Of a DNA stretch of 64,000 bases, positions 38,688 through 48,201 are shown piece by piece. The translations under genes and the position numbers were made by a program. Source of the stretch: Aestuariibacter sp. (lineage in GTDB: Bacteria; Pseudomonadota; Gammaproteobacteria; Enterobacterales; Alteromonadaceae); assembly GCA_017794925.1 (NCBI GenBank), contig CP051238.1, forward strand, positions 3,487,327-3,551,326. Direction: 5' to 3'. The notes beneath the pieces were generated by a model that was not told where the DNA came from, did not search any database, and saw nothing but the letters and a program-made list of their open reading frames with translations. The number at the start of each line of letters is the position of its first letter. Positions within the stretch are counted from its first letter, which is position 1.

Positions 38688-39686
38688 ATGAATTTACCGT
38701 CTCCGTATTTGTTATTTATTGGCGATGCCACCGATCCGCTTAGCATTAAAATGGCGAAAAGTGCGGCCGACTGGAGTCCGGGAAAATGTGTTGGCGAATT
38801 CGCGTTACCGGGCTGTGAAGTTTCCACCGGCCATCCTCGTATGTCGATACAAGAAGGGGTAGAAAAAGGTGCAAAGGCGTTTGTGTTAGGCTTTGCCAAC
38901 AGCGGCGGCTTTTTATCTGATCACCTGATTGCGCCGATACTTGAAGCACTTGATGCAGGCCTTGATATCATCAATGGCCTGCACGACAAGGTGTCGGACA
39001 TTCCGGAAATAGCAGAGAAAGCGGCAAAGCTGGGGCGACAGCTTATTGATATTCGCCACCCTACAACCAAATTTAAAACCGGCAAAGGCACACCTCGCTC
39101 AGGCAAGCGGTTGTTAACCGTAGGCACTGATTGTTCGGTTGGCAAAATGTATACAACGCTGAGTTTGGCCAAAGCTATGCAATCCGCGGGAATGAATGCC
39201 ACTTTCCGGGCAACAGGCCAAAGCGGCATATTAGTGGCAGGTGCCGGTATCGCAGTGGACTGTGTGGTATCAGACTTTATTTCCGGTGCAGTTGAGGCGT
39301 TGTGCCCGGCCAATGACGCAGAACACTGGGATCTGGTAGAGGGTCAGGGCTCGCTTTATCATCCGGCTTTCGCTGGTGTGAGCCTGGGTTTACTACACGG
39401 TGCACAGCCCGATGCGCTGGTAATTTGCCATGCGTTAGAACGTGAGCACATGCGTGGACTGCCAGGACGACCACTACCCTCCCTTCAACAGGTTATCGAC
39501 TTAAATCTGCAATGTGCCCGCGTTACCAACCCAGACGCCAGGGTGATTGGTGTTTCAGTCAATACCTCTGCGGTATCGGAACAGGAAGCATTGGATTATT
39601 GTCAGTCAGTCACCGCAGAACTGGGCCTCCCTTGTGTGGATCCAATTCGACACGGCGTTCAGCCACTATTGGAGTTGCTTGTATGA
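38688..39686 (+). CDS. dgcN: DgcN-type DUF1611 protein, D-glutamate N-acetyltransferase
   Basis: 332 residues of DUF1611. A Rossmann-like N-terminal domain (GFANSGGFLSDHLIAPILEAL) is followed by a P-loop domain with TVGTDCSVGKMYTTLSLAKA and a FRATGQSGIL loop; DLVEGQGSLYHPAF closes the site. The pair with the downstream epimerase is the marine dgcN-dgcA unit for D-glutamate use: DgcN acetylates D-Glu and DgcA racemises N-acetyl-D-Glu to the L form. Assignment rests on family and gene order. Confidence 0.85.
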   Translation: MNLPSPYLLFIGDATDPLSIKMAKSAADWSPGKCVGEFALPGCEVSTGHPRMSIQEGVEKGAKAFVLGFANSGGFLSDHLIAPILEALDAGLDIINGLHDKVSDIPEIAEKAAKLGRQLIDIRHPTTKFKTGKGTPRSGKRLLTVGTDCSVGKMYTTLSLAKAMQSAGMNATFRATGQSGILVAGAGIAVDCVVSDFISGAVEALCPANDAEHWDLVEGQGSLYHPAFAGVSLGLLHGAQPDALVICHALEREHMRGLPGRPLPSLQQVIDLNLQCARVTNPDARVIGVSVNTSAVSEQEALDYCQSVTAELGLPCVDPIRHGVQPLLELLV

Positions 39687-40735
39687 GTTTACAGTTTTTG
39701 GCGTATGCCGAAGCTTTTCCGCTTGCCCGGGAATTTCGTATTTCCCGTGGCGCCAAAACCCAGGCTGATGTGGTCACCGTCATTGTCACTGACGGGCATT
39801 ACTATGGCTGGGGCGAGTCTGTCCCTTATGCCCGGTACAACGAGAGTATTAACAGTGTGCTGGCACAACTCGATAGTGTTAGAGACCGCGTGGCAACGTT
39901 AAAAGACACCACTGAGTTGCTATCGATTCTACCGGCGGGCTCTGCCCGTAATGCGCTCGATGCAGCACTGTGGGACCTGCGCGCGAAGCAAACAGGTAAA
40001 TCCGTTTACGCCCTTACCGGGTTGTCTGAAGTAAAGCGCTGCTACACAGCGCAAACACTCAGTATTGATACGCCAGACAATATGGCAAAACAAGCCCTTG
40101 AACTGAAACAAGCACCATTAATTAAGATTAAACTCGACGGTGAATTGGTTCTGGAACGCCTGGCTGCCATCAGTCAGGCATCACCAAAAAGCCGGTTAAT
40201 TGTGGATGCCAACGAAGGCTGGAGTCCCGCACAGCTAAGTGACTGGCTCCCCGAGCTCAAAGCTTTAAATGTCGCCCTTATTGAACAACCGGTTCCCGAC
40301 ACCGACGACGCCTCACTGGCTGGCTTGAATCCGGATATATTGCTGTGTGCCGATGAATCCTGCCACACCAGTGAAAACATCGACACACTTGCCAACTACT
40401 ATCAGGCAGTGAACATTAAGCTGGATAAAACCGGTGGGTTAACTGAAGGTATTCGCGCACTCAAGAAAGCCAAGGATGCCAATATGCAGGTGATGGTTGG
40501 CTGTATGGTAGGCTCGTCACTGGCCATGGCTCCAGCGTATTGCTTGTGTGAATCGGTACAGTTTGTGGATTTGGACGGCCCGTTACTGGTTGCTCAGGAC
40601 CGCGATGATGGCTTTACGTTTGAAAATGGCCGCATGTCGCAACCCTCCCCATTTTTATGGGGATTACCAGGCCAGTATGGCCAGCAGTTTCTTGCAAAAA
40701 CCTGGCAACATCACATGACGGAAGAAGCCTTATAA
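39683..40735 (+). CDS. dgcA: DgcA-type N-acetyl-D-glutamate racemase / dipeptide epimerase family
   Basis: 350 residues from the ATG at 39683, which overlaps the dgcN stop (ATGA). The frame is open further upstream inside dgcN, but that part has no family match. Enolase-superfamily barrel: KIKLDGE (catalytic Lys pair), VDANEGWSPAQL, EQPVPDTD, CADESCHTS (metal-binding acids) and NIKLDKTGGLTEG (second catalytic Lys). Close relatives are L-Ala-D/L-Glu epimerases; the tight coupling to dgcN favours N-acetyl-Glu. It overlaps the convergent EVE gene by 6 bases. Confidence 0.88.
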   Translation: MSLQFLAYAEAFPLAREFRISRGAKTQADVVTVIVTDGHYYGWGESVPYARYNESINSVLAQLDSVRDRVATLKDTTELLSILPAGSARNALDAALWDLRAKQTGKSVYALTGLSEVKRCYTAQTLSIDTPDNMAKQALELKQAPLIKIKLDGELVLERLAAISQASPKSRLIVDANEGWSPAQLSDWLPELKALNVALIEQPVPDTDDASLAGLNPDILLCADESCHTSENIDTLANYYQAVNIKLDKTGGLTEGIRALKKAKDANMQVMVGCMVGSSLAMAPAYCLCESVQFVDLDGPLLVAQDRDDGFTFENGRMSQPSPFLWGLPGQYGQQFLAKTWQHHMTEEAL

Positions 40736-41200
40736 GGCTTCTCCGGTCATTGCTATTAACAAAGACCATTCATGTGGCGTCACTGGCATTATCGACAGTC
40801 GGTGGCCTTTTTTCACTATGCCTAACTCGGTAATGTCCGGGTTTGCTTTAATTGCCTGTAAACTCAGAACCTGCTTGAATTTCTTACGAAATTTCACGTC
40901 AACACTGAACCAGCGAGGTACATCTGGATTCGATTTCGGGTCGAAGTACTTTGATTCCGGATTAAATTGTAACGCATCCGGATACCCTTCCCTTACCACT
41001 TCGGCAACCCCGGCGATCCCCACCTGCTTGCAGCTGGAATGGTAGAACAATACCAAATCGCCCGTTTTAATGTCGTCACGTAAAAAGTTACGCGCCTGAT
41101 AATTACGCACGCCGTCCCAGGGTTCCGTTTGATTTGGTCGGTTTGCCAGATGATCAATGCCAAACACATCGGGTTCCGATTTAAATAACCAGTAGTTCAT
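40730..41200 (-). CDS. EVE domain protein
   Basis: 156 residues, a complete EVE (YTH/ASCH-like) domain: NYWLFKSEPDVFGIDHL, WDGVRNYQARNFLRD, GDLVLFYHSSCKQVGIAGVAEVV and a C-terminal VTPHEWSLLIAM. EVE domains bind modified bases in RNA or DNA. Stand-alone chromosomal copies are widespread and their ligand is mostly unknown. Confidence 0.92.
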   Translation of the reverse strand: MNYWLFKSEPDVFGIDHLANRPNQTEPWDGVRNYQARNFLRDDIKTGDLVLFYHSSCKQVGIAGVAEVVREGYPDALQFNPESKYFDPKSNPDVPRWFSVDVKFRKKFKQVLSLQAIKANPDITELGIVKKGHRLSIMPVTPHEWSLLIAMTGEAL

Positions 41201-41274
41201 GTCATGTTCCCTAACTTGATTGCGGGCAATATTACCCCATATATCTTAAAAATGTATGATTAACAGGTATAAGT

Positions 41275-41706
41275 ATGTCTTCCGTTCATCTGGTATGCCC
41301 GACGTGTCAGGCAATCAACCGCAGCCCGGTCGCCAAACTTCAGGACGCCCCAACGTGTGGTAAGTGTAAATCAAGTTTGTTACCGGCTTCCCCAATCACG
41401 CTAACCGACGCAAACTTCCAGCGTTTTGTACAAAAAAGTGACCTTCCGGTTATCGTTGATTTTTGGGCCGACTGGTGTGGTCCCTGTAAAATGATGGCCC
41501 CCACGTTCAATGCGGTAGCCGCCAACATGCAAGGTCGCGCAATTTTCGCCAAAGTGGATACACAGGCCAACCCAGGTACAAGCCAACAGTTTCAGATCCG
41601 CAGCATTCCCAGTTTATTGTGCTTTAAAGGCGGAAAGGAATCCGCGCGTCAGGCAGGCGCAATGCCTCAACAGGCTCTGACACAGTGGGTGCATCAGGTC
41701 ATCTAA
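41275..41706 (+). CDS. trxC: Thioredoxin 2
   Basis: 143 residues. N-terminal zinc ribbon with CPTC and CGKC, then a thioredoxin domain with FWADWCGPCKMMAPTF active site (CGPC) and the cis-Pro loop IRSIPSLLCF. TrxC is a cytoplasmic disulfide reductase used under oxidative stress. Confidence 0.96.
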   Translation: MSSVHLVCPTCQAINRSPVAKLQDAPTCGKCKSSLLPASPITLTDANFQRFVQKSDLPVIVDFWADWCGPCKMMAPTFNAVAANMQGRAIFAKVDTQANPGTSQQFQIRSIPSLLCFKGGKESARQAGAMPQQALTQWVHQVI

Positions 41707-41823
41707 ACTGTCGTTGAGGCCATCATAAAAGACTTTACACTATGCTGACATAGTTCGGAATATGGGTTGCACCTGACTCTGTGCGCCGTACCCGTTGGTA
41801 CGGCAACACGTTAGGAGATTATT

Positions 41824-42270
41824 ATGAATATTCAATCGGCAACGTCCTCGGTGTTTCAAACCGAACAAACCATGGCAACAAATCAAATTAAACCGCCCCC
41901 GCCGCCCAAGCCCCCGGCACAGGACGAATTGTCTGACTTCATGAGCCAAAGCCGTGATGATGAGGCTGTGCAAAGCTTTATGCATGACATTATGGCAATG
42001 GAACAAAACGGCACCTTCGACGCAGAACAAGTTGCGGCGATGGCGCCGGCTTCACTGCAACAATATGCTCAGGAAAACGATATTGATTTAGCTGAATTTT
42101 TTCAGGCTAAACACGATGCATTTCAACAGCGACAAGGTGCAACTGACAATTCAGAAAGCAGTGAATCTGTCGCAACACAAACCTACCAGGCAGTAGAAGC
42201 TGCTCAGTCGCCACAACAAACGTTACTGGACAAATTAACCGGCAGTATTGGTGTGAATACCGTTGCCTGA
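41824..42270 (+). CDS. Uncharacterised protein with polyproline stretch
   Basis: 148 residues, not recognised. A low-complexity N-terminus includes IKPPPPPKPPAQDE (five consecutive prolines, an EF-P-dependent stall site), then an acidic helical part (FMSQSRDDEAVQSFMHDIMAMEQNGTF) and a Gln/Ser-rich tail. No signal peptide or membrane helix. TTAGGAG precedes the ATG. Likely a real single gene between trxC and ygiQ. Confidence 0.6.
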   Translation: MNIQSATSSVFQTEQTMATNQIKPPPPPKPPAQDELSDFMSQSRDDEAVQSFMHDIMAMEQNGTFDAEQVAAMAPASLQQYAQENDIDLAEFFQAKHDAFQQRQGATDNSESSESVATQTYQAVEAAQSPQQTLLDKLTGSIGVNTVA

Positions 42271-42438
42271 ATTGGGTGTCAGTTACCGCTAAGAACCGGC
42301 AATCCACTGCCGGTTCTACCCTGTCATTCCGGCTTAACGGGCAATCCTTGCCAAACTTGCCGTACAGAACATCACAACGCTATATCCCCAGCGCCGCGTT
42401 TGCTATACTAAGCGGGTTTTAATTTTCCTGAAGATACC

Positions 42439-44646
42439 ATGCAAGCAACCATTAAGGCTGAGCGCGGCCTGTTCTCTTACCCTAAATACTGGGCACATTG
42501 TTACGGCAGTGCGCCGTTTTTACCTATGTCTCGTGCAGAAATGGACGAATTGGGATGGGACAGCTGTGACATCATTCTGGTCACTGGCGACGCCTATGTC
42601 GACCACCCCAGTTTTGGCATGGCGATCATTGGTCGTCTGCTGGAAGCTCATGGATTCCGCGTGGGTATCATTGCGCAGCCCGACTGGAAGAACAAAGACG
42701 ACTTCATGAAGTTGGGCAAGCCGAACCTGTATTATGGTGTAACAGCGGGCAACATGGACTCCATGATCAACCGCTACACGGCCGACAAAAAGCTTCGTCA
42801 CGATGACGCTTACACGCCAAACAACGAAGGCGGGAAGCGACCGGATCGCGCAGTTACGGTGTATTCCCAGCGTTGCCGCGAAGCCTACAAAGACGTCCCT
42901 ATTATTATTGGTGGTATCGAAGCCAGCTTGCGCCGTATTGCGCACTATGACTACTGGTCAGAAAAAGTCCGTCGCTCCGTGTTGTTCGATGCAAAAGCGG
43001 ACCTGCTCATGTTCGGTAATGCCGAGCGCCCGCTTGTAGAAGTGACTCACCGCCTCGCTGCGGGAGAAAATATTGCTGACATTACTGATGTCCGTGGTAC
43101 CGCAATCATTGTGAAACAGGCGCTGCCGGAATGGCAAGGTGTCGATTCCACGTCGTTGGATCGTCCGGGCAAAATCGATCCGATTCCAAGCCCGTACATA
43201 ATGGAACCGGATTGCGACGGCAACAATGAAAACAAAGAAACTGCATCGCCTGCAAACGAAGCCAAACCCATCGTGGTGCAACCGGCTGAGCGTCGCAAGC
43301 CTTGGGAACACGTGTATGTAAAACTGCCAGCCTTTGAGGTAGTGCGGGACAACAAAGTGCTTTATGCCCATGCCAACCGCATTTTGCATCAGGAAACCAA
43401 TCCCGGTTGTGCCCGCGCACTAATGCAGCGTCATGGCGACCGCCATATCTGGATCAATCCACCGGCAATGCCGCTGGAGACAGAAGAAATGGATGCCGTT
43501 TTTGATTTGCCTTACCAACGTATTCCTCATCCGGTTTACGGCAAAGCAAAAATTCCCGCGTACGACATGATTCGATTCTCAATCAATATCATGCGGGGCT
43601 GTTTCGGTGGCTGTACATTCTGTTCTATTACCGAGCACGAAGGACGTATTATTCAAAGCCGCTCAGAAGACTCGATCATTCGTGAAATAGAACAAATTCG
43701 CGATACGGTGCCCGGATTTACCGGCGTAATTTCTGACTTAGGCGGCCCGACAGCCAACATGTACCGCTTGCGTTGTAAGAGCCCTAAAGCTGAAGCAACC
43801 TGCCGTCGTCCATCCTGTGTGTACCCCAGTATTTGTGCGCACATGGACACCGATCATACGCCTACGATCAATCTTTATCGCCGGGCGAGAGAATTACCGG
43901 GGATTAAGAAAATCCTGATTGCCTCAGGCGTTCGCTACGACCTGGCAATCGAAGATCCGGACTATGTAAAAGAATTGGCCCTTCACCATGTTGGCGGTTA
44001 CCTGAAGATTGCGCCTGAGCACACTGAAGATGGCCCGCTAAGCAAAATGATGAAGCCGGGTATGGGCACCTATTACCGGTTTAAAGAGCTGTTCGATAAA
44101 TACTCACAGGAAGCAGGGAAACAGCAATACCTGATCCCGTATTTTATTGCCTCACACCCGGGCACCAGTGATGAAGACATGCTGGCGCTGGCAATTTGGC
44201 TAAAAGAAAACCGCTTTAAGCTGGATCAGGTGCAAAACTTCTACCCTTCGCCGATGGCGACGGCGACAACCTTGTACCACACCGAGGTAAACAGCCTGCG
44301 TAAGGTGACTAAAGACAGTGAGTCAGTCTCGTCTGCAAAAGGTGAAATCCATCGCCGCTTGCACAAGGCCATGTTGCGCTATCACGACCCGAAGAACTTT
44401 GCCCAAATTCGTAAAGCCCTGATTAACATGGGCAGAGAAGACCTAATCGGTCGCGGCCCTCAGCACCTTGTGCCACCGGAAACCGCCGAAGAAAAGCGCC
44501 AACGTGCGCCGAAGGCTCGCAAGGGCGAACGTGCGATGACCAAACATACCGGATTTGATAAATCCAAAGGGCGCCAAAGCACCAGGCCGGGTAATGCCAA
44601 ACCAGCCTCAAAGCCCAAAAAAGCGAAGCGCAACGAGACCCGCTAA
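42439..44646 (+). CDS. ygiQ: YgiQ family radical SAM protein
   Basis: 735 residues. N-terminal B12-binding-like UPF0313 domain (WDSCDIILVTGDAYVDHPSFG), radical SAM core with CxxxCxxC in GCFGGCTFCSITEHEGR at about 390-405, and Cys-rich CRRPSCVYPSICAHM. C-terminal Lys/Arg-rich tail. Function of YgiQ is unknown; length and order are those of the family. Confidence 0.94.
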   Translation: MQATIKAERGLFSYPKYWAHCYGSAPFLPMSRAEMDELGWDSCDIILVTGDAYVDHPSFGMAIIGRLLEAHGFRVGIIAQPDWKNKDDFMKLGKPNLYYGVTAGNMDSMINRYTADKKLRHDDAYTPNNEGGKRPDRAVTVYSQRCREAYKDVPIIIGGIEASLRRIAHYDYWSEKVRRSVLFDAKADLLMFGNAERPLVEVTHRLAAGENIADITDVRGTAIIVKQALPEWQGVDSTSLDRPGKIDPIPSPYIMEPDCDGNNENKETASPANEAKPIVVQPAERRKPWEHVYVKLPAFEVVRDNKVLYAHANRILHQETNPGCARALMQRHGDRHIWINPPAMPLETEEMDAVFDLPYQRIPHPVYGKAKIPAYDMIRFSINIMRGCFGGCTFCSITEHEGRIIQSRSEDSIIREIEQIRDTVPGFTGVISDLGGPTANMYRLRCKSPKAEATCRRPSCVYPSICAHMDTDHTPTINLYRRARELPGIKKILIASGVRYDLAIEDPDYVKELALHHVGGYLKIAPEHTEDGPLSKMMKPGMGTYYRFKELFDKYSQEAGKQQYLIPYFIASHPGTSDEDMLALAIWLKENRFKLDQVQNFYPSPMATATTLYHTEVNSLRKVTKDSESVSSAKGEIHRRLHKAMLRYHDPKNFAQIRKALINMGREDLIGRGPQHLVPPETAEEKRQRAPKARKGERAMTKHTGFDKSKGRQSTRPGNAKPASKPKKAKRNETR

Positions 44647-44718
44647 TAATTTAACCTTTTGGTTAATGGCAAAGGCCATAAGCACGTCTATGCTTTTATT
44701 GGGATTTAATATATTGGT

Positions 44719-45135
44719 GTGATCATGGTCTCTGCGAAGTATTCAATTCGAATGGATAATCAGGTAATGATTATCCATTGTTATGGGAGTTGGAGTGGCA
44801 CGACTGCGCTACAATTTGTAGAAGAATTTAAACGTGCAGCCCAGTTTTTGTATCATTCCGCATGGTCGCACATTGTGTTTTTTGACGACTGGGTACTGTC
44901 TACCCCAGAATGCGAACCGGTGATCACTGACATGCTGGAATGGGCAGTACGTCATAACATGACGCATTCAGTACGCATTTATCGTGAAGACGCGTTGAAG
45001 AGTTACCAACTGAACAAAATGATGGACGAGCGGGATGACAGTCACGTCATTCGCCATTTCTACACGGAAGAGCAAGGCTTCGCCTGGTTACAAGAGTGTG
45101 GCTATCTGGTGGAACAACCCCGTGTAGTAGCCTGA
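44719..45135 (+). CDS. Uncharacterised SpoIIAA/STAS-like small protein
   Basis: 138 residues, 136 if it starts at the second ATG. Predicted alternating strands and helices (YSIRMDNQVMIIHCYGSW, AWSHIVFFDDWVL, TDMLEWAVRHNMTHSVRIY) recall the SpoIIAA-like fold, but no signature confirms this. No signal or membrane segment. A plain hypothetical with a plausible start and normal codon use. Confidence 0.6.
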   Translation: MIMVSAKYSIRMDNQVMIIHCYGSWSGTTALQFVEEFKRAAQFLYHSAWSHIVFFDDWVLSTPECEPVITDMLEWAVRHNMTHSVRIYREDALKSYQLNKMMDERDDSHVIRHFYTEEQGFAWLQECGYLVEQPRVVA

Positions 45136-45252
45136 TTTAAAATAATATACGTCATCCATTTCGCTTCATGATTTGAATCAACACTTTTCTAACTGAATCT
45201 TTTTACAATAATCATAGTGAATAATCACTGTGACTATTAAGAAAGAGCAGTT

Positions 45253-45504
45253 ATGAATATTGAAAAACACGACCTGGTCCACGAATTCCCCGATCACCAA
45301 CACACTATTCGCCACTTAAAAATGAATGACCGGCACTTCGCGAAGTTATTCGAGCGCTATAATGATCTCGATACAGATATCCGAAAAATTGAAGAAGGCG
45401 GCCAACCGACGACCGATGATGTACTGAATGAGTTAAAAAGTGAGCGCGTACAATTAAAAGACGACTTATACTGTTTTATTCGAGAAGCTGAAACCGCGCA
45501 ATAA
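45253..45504 (+). CDS. YdcH/DUF465 family protein
   Basis: 83 residues matching DUF465: HDLVHEFPDHQHTIRHLKMND, FAKLFERYNDLDTDIRKIE and ELKSERVQLKDDLYCFI. A short helical hairpin protein of unknown role, common in proteobacteria. Confidence 0.9.
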   Translation: MNIEKHDLVHEFPDHQHTIRHLKMNDRHFAKLFERYNDLDTDIRKIEEGGQPTTDDVLNELKSERVQLKDDLYCFIREAETAQ

Positions 45505-45625
45505 TCCATTGAGTTTGTTGATGCCCTCAATTGTAAGTAATGCCTATTCACTGCCGTAAATACAGTGAATAGGCGAGCTTTACAGCAGGCTGGAAAACAT
45601 GTGCCAGCCTGAATCTAGTCACTCA

Positions 45626-48136
45626 TTATGGAATATGTGCCAGAGAGGCCTGAATTTCTTCAGCCGAGGGTTTGAGCTGCGACAACCCTTTTTGCTCCCG
45701 ACGACGCCCAAGGTAATACAAAATGGGCGAAGCAATAAATACCGACGAGCTTGTGCCAATCACAATGCCAAACAACATAGGTAACGCAAAGCTGCTTACC
45801 GTCGCTCCGCCAGCAATTCCCATAGGTAATAATGCAAGAAATGTCGTTGCCGATGTAAAGACAGTTCGGGTTAACGTGGCACCAATACTCTGATTTAGCA
45901 CATCAAGTAGGGGTTTATCCGGACTTGCCCGCAGCCCTTCCCTGATTCGGTCAAACACCACAACCTTATCATTTATTGAGTAGCCAATAAGCGCAAGAAT
46001 GGCAGCCACCGCGGTTAAGTTGAACTCAAGGCCGGTTAGTGCAAAAAAGCCTATCGTCTTTGTTAAATCCAACATAATCGTGGCAGTGGCAGCCAGCGCA
46101 AAATGCTGTTCAAATCGAAGCCACAAATACAACAGGATCCCACCACCAGCAATCAGAACCGCTAATATTGATGCATCTGCAAACCCACCACTGACTTTTG
46201 CACCCACCATATCAACGCGCGGAAATGTCGCCGCTTCATCCTTGTCAGACACCGCCTGTTTTACCTGATCGACAATATTTGAAGAATCACTGGTACTTTG
46301 ACTGACCCGAATAAGGTAATTGCCCGGATCGCCAAACTCCTGAATACTGGCGCCCTCGATATTATGCTCAGACAAACTGCTACGCACCTGTTCCACAGAC
46401 ATCGTCGATGACTGCGTTTCAATCAGGGTGCCACCGGTAAAATCCACACCATATTGCAGCCCTGGAAACACGAATAATGCAATAGAACCAATCGATAACA
46501 CCGCAGACACCACCAAGCCTATCACCCTGCCCCGTAAAAAATTCAGGTTATTGAGATTCAGTCGACGTATCCAATGTCCAGAGCTGAAGTTAATCACCTC
46601 CCGATTACGCTTTCTCACTGCCACAAGCATCATTTGCCTGGTGACAGCAACAGCGGTAAACATTGAAGTAAAAATACCCACACCAATTGTCACCGCAAAC
46701 CCTTTTACCGGCCCACTGCCGAACATAAATAGCAAGCTAACTGCAATGAGTGTGGTAAAGCTGGAGTCCAGAATGGTTGCATAGGCTTTGTCGAAGCCGG
46801 CAGGTACCGCAATCCCTGCAGTTTTGCCTTTGCCAGACTCTTCTTTAATACGTTCGTTGATAAGGATATTCGCGTCTACCGCCATGCCAATAGTCAGGAT
46901 AATACCCGCAATTCCCGGCAAAGTAAGTGTCGCGCCAAAGGTACTCAGCAACCCAATAATGAGCGCGATGTTAATGACCAGACTGCTACAAGCAATGAGA
47001 CCCCACCGTCGATAAAGCGCTATCATAAACGCAAACACCATTGCCGCCCCTATCAGACCCGTTGTCACCCCCATTTCAATTGCGTCCGAACCCAGATCCG
47101 GCCCTACCGTTCGCTCTTCTAACACGTCCAGCGGTACAGGTAATGCACCAGCTCGCAACAACAAGGCTAAGTCTTTAGCTTCGGTTGGAGTAAAGTTGCC
47201 ACTGATTTCACCTGCCCCTCCGGCTATGACAGAACGTATTACCGGCGCCGTTAACACCTTGTTGTCCAGAACAATAGCCAATGGCACGCCAATGTGACTT
47301 TTCGTCATCTCGGCAAAAATCCGGCTACCGGTATTATCGAGTTTAAAGTTAACGACGGGTTCGCTGGTGTTGGCGTCAAAGCCAAGCTGCGCATCTTTAA
47401 TATGCTCGCCGTCCATCGCCGCTTGTTTTTGCAGGTGGTATTGTTGCTCACCTTGAGCGTCTGGTAACACAATCGTATTTGCAGATCCCGTACTATCAGT
47501 GACCCAGTGAAAGCGCATCTGCGCGGTCGTCCCCAATAGTTCCCTGATTCTTGATGGATCTGATACACCAGGCATTTGCACCAATACACCGTCATCGCCT
47601 TGTCGGGTAATGCTCGGTTCTACTAACCCCGACTCATTCAAACGACGACGCACCACTTCCAGGCTTTGTTCAATGGCATCACTGGCTAATGCGGCTTTGT
47701 ATTCTTCAGTAATGGTAAGTGTAAGTTGGCGTTGGTTAGTATCAACAGTATATTGTTTTACACCGGTATGGCTTCGAACAAAGCCAGAAGCTACCGATTT
47801 CGCGCTACTGATATCACCGTCAGAGCCGGTTAATGTAATGGTTATGGCATTACCGACAACCGGATGAGATTGATATCGAACTCCCTTTTCACGAAGCTCG
47901 AGTAAAAAAGCCTCTTTGGTATCTTGCAGTGTTTTTTCAATAAGCGGACGGGTATCCGCTCCAAGCAATAAATGTGAGCCACCTTGTAAATCAAGACCCA
48001 GTGACAATTGATTAGAAGCCAGCCAATCCGGCAAGCGCTGCAGTGCATTGGCAGGTAACATATTTGGCATTGCGCTGAGCAAACCAATGAGAATAACGAG
48101 CACGTATATCACGCCCCGTGGGTGAAAAACTTTCAT
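45626..48136 (-). CDS. secDF: SecD-SecF fusion protein translocase subunit
   Basis: 836 residues joining both halves in one chain. SecD part (1-about 510): one N-terminal helix, GLDLQGGSHLLL, the periplasmic head, and helices with GIILTIGMAVDANILINERIKE. SecF part (about 530-825): GVDFTGGTLIE, and LALIGYSINDKVVVFDRIRE. Acidic residues in both helix 4 motifs are present for cation-driven pulling of exported proteins. Gammaproteobacteria usually have separate secD and secF beside yajC; here there is no yajC, so this is probably a second copy. It follows a small exported-protein gene by 65 bases. Confidence 0.92.
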   Translation of the reverse strand: MKVFHPRGVIYVLVILIGLLSAMPNMLPANALQRLPDWLASNQLSLGLDLQGGSHLLLGADTRPLIEKTLQDTKEAFLLELREKGVRYQSHPVVGNAITITLTGSDGDISSAKSVASGFVRSHTGVKQYTVDTNQRQLTLTITEEYKAALASDAIEQSLEVVRRRLNESGLVEPSITRQGDDGVLVQMPGVSDPSRIRELLGTTAQMRFHWVTDSTGSANTIVLPDAQGEQQYHLQKQAAMDGEHIKDAQLGFDANTSEPVVNFKLDNTGSRIFAEMTKSHIGVPLAIVLDNKVLTAPVIRSVIAGGAGEISGNFTPTEAKDLALLLRAGALPVPLDVLEERTVGPDLGSDAIEMGVTTGLIGAAMVFAFMIALYRRWGLIACSSLVINIALIIGLLSTFGATLTLPGIAGIILTIGMAVDANILINERIKEESGKGKTAGIAVPAGFDKAYATILDSSFTTLIAVSLLFMFGSGPVKGFAVTIGVGIFTSMFTAVAVTRQMMLVAVRKRNREVINFSSGHWIRRLNLNNLNFLRGRVIGLVVSAVLSIGSIALFVFPGLQYGVDFTGGTLIETQSSTMSVEQVRSSLSEHNIEGASIQEFGDPGNYLIRVSQSTSDSSNIVDQVKQAVSDKDEAATFPRVDMVGAKVSGGFADASILAVLIAGGGILLYLWLRFEQHFALAATATIMLDLTKTIGFFALTGLEFNLTAVAAILALIGYSINDKVVVFDRIREGLRASPDKPLLDVLNQSIGATLTRTVFTSATTFLALLPMGIAGGATVSSFALPMLFGIVIGTSSSVFIASPILYYLGRRREQKGLSQLKPSAEEIQASLAHIP

Positions 48137-48201
48137 GGAAAATCCTTGTTAATCAAACAAATTGTGGTTGGCAATGCCAACAGAAAAAAATGATAAGTTG
48201 A

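Noticed and set aside
39512..39682. N-terminal extension of dgcA
   Set aside because: The extra 57 residues overlap dgcN in another frame and show no enolase-family match. The ATG at 39683 overlaps the dgcN stop in the usual way.
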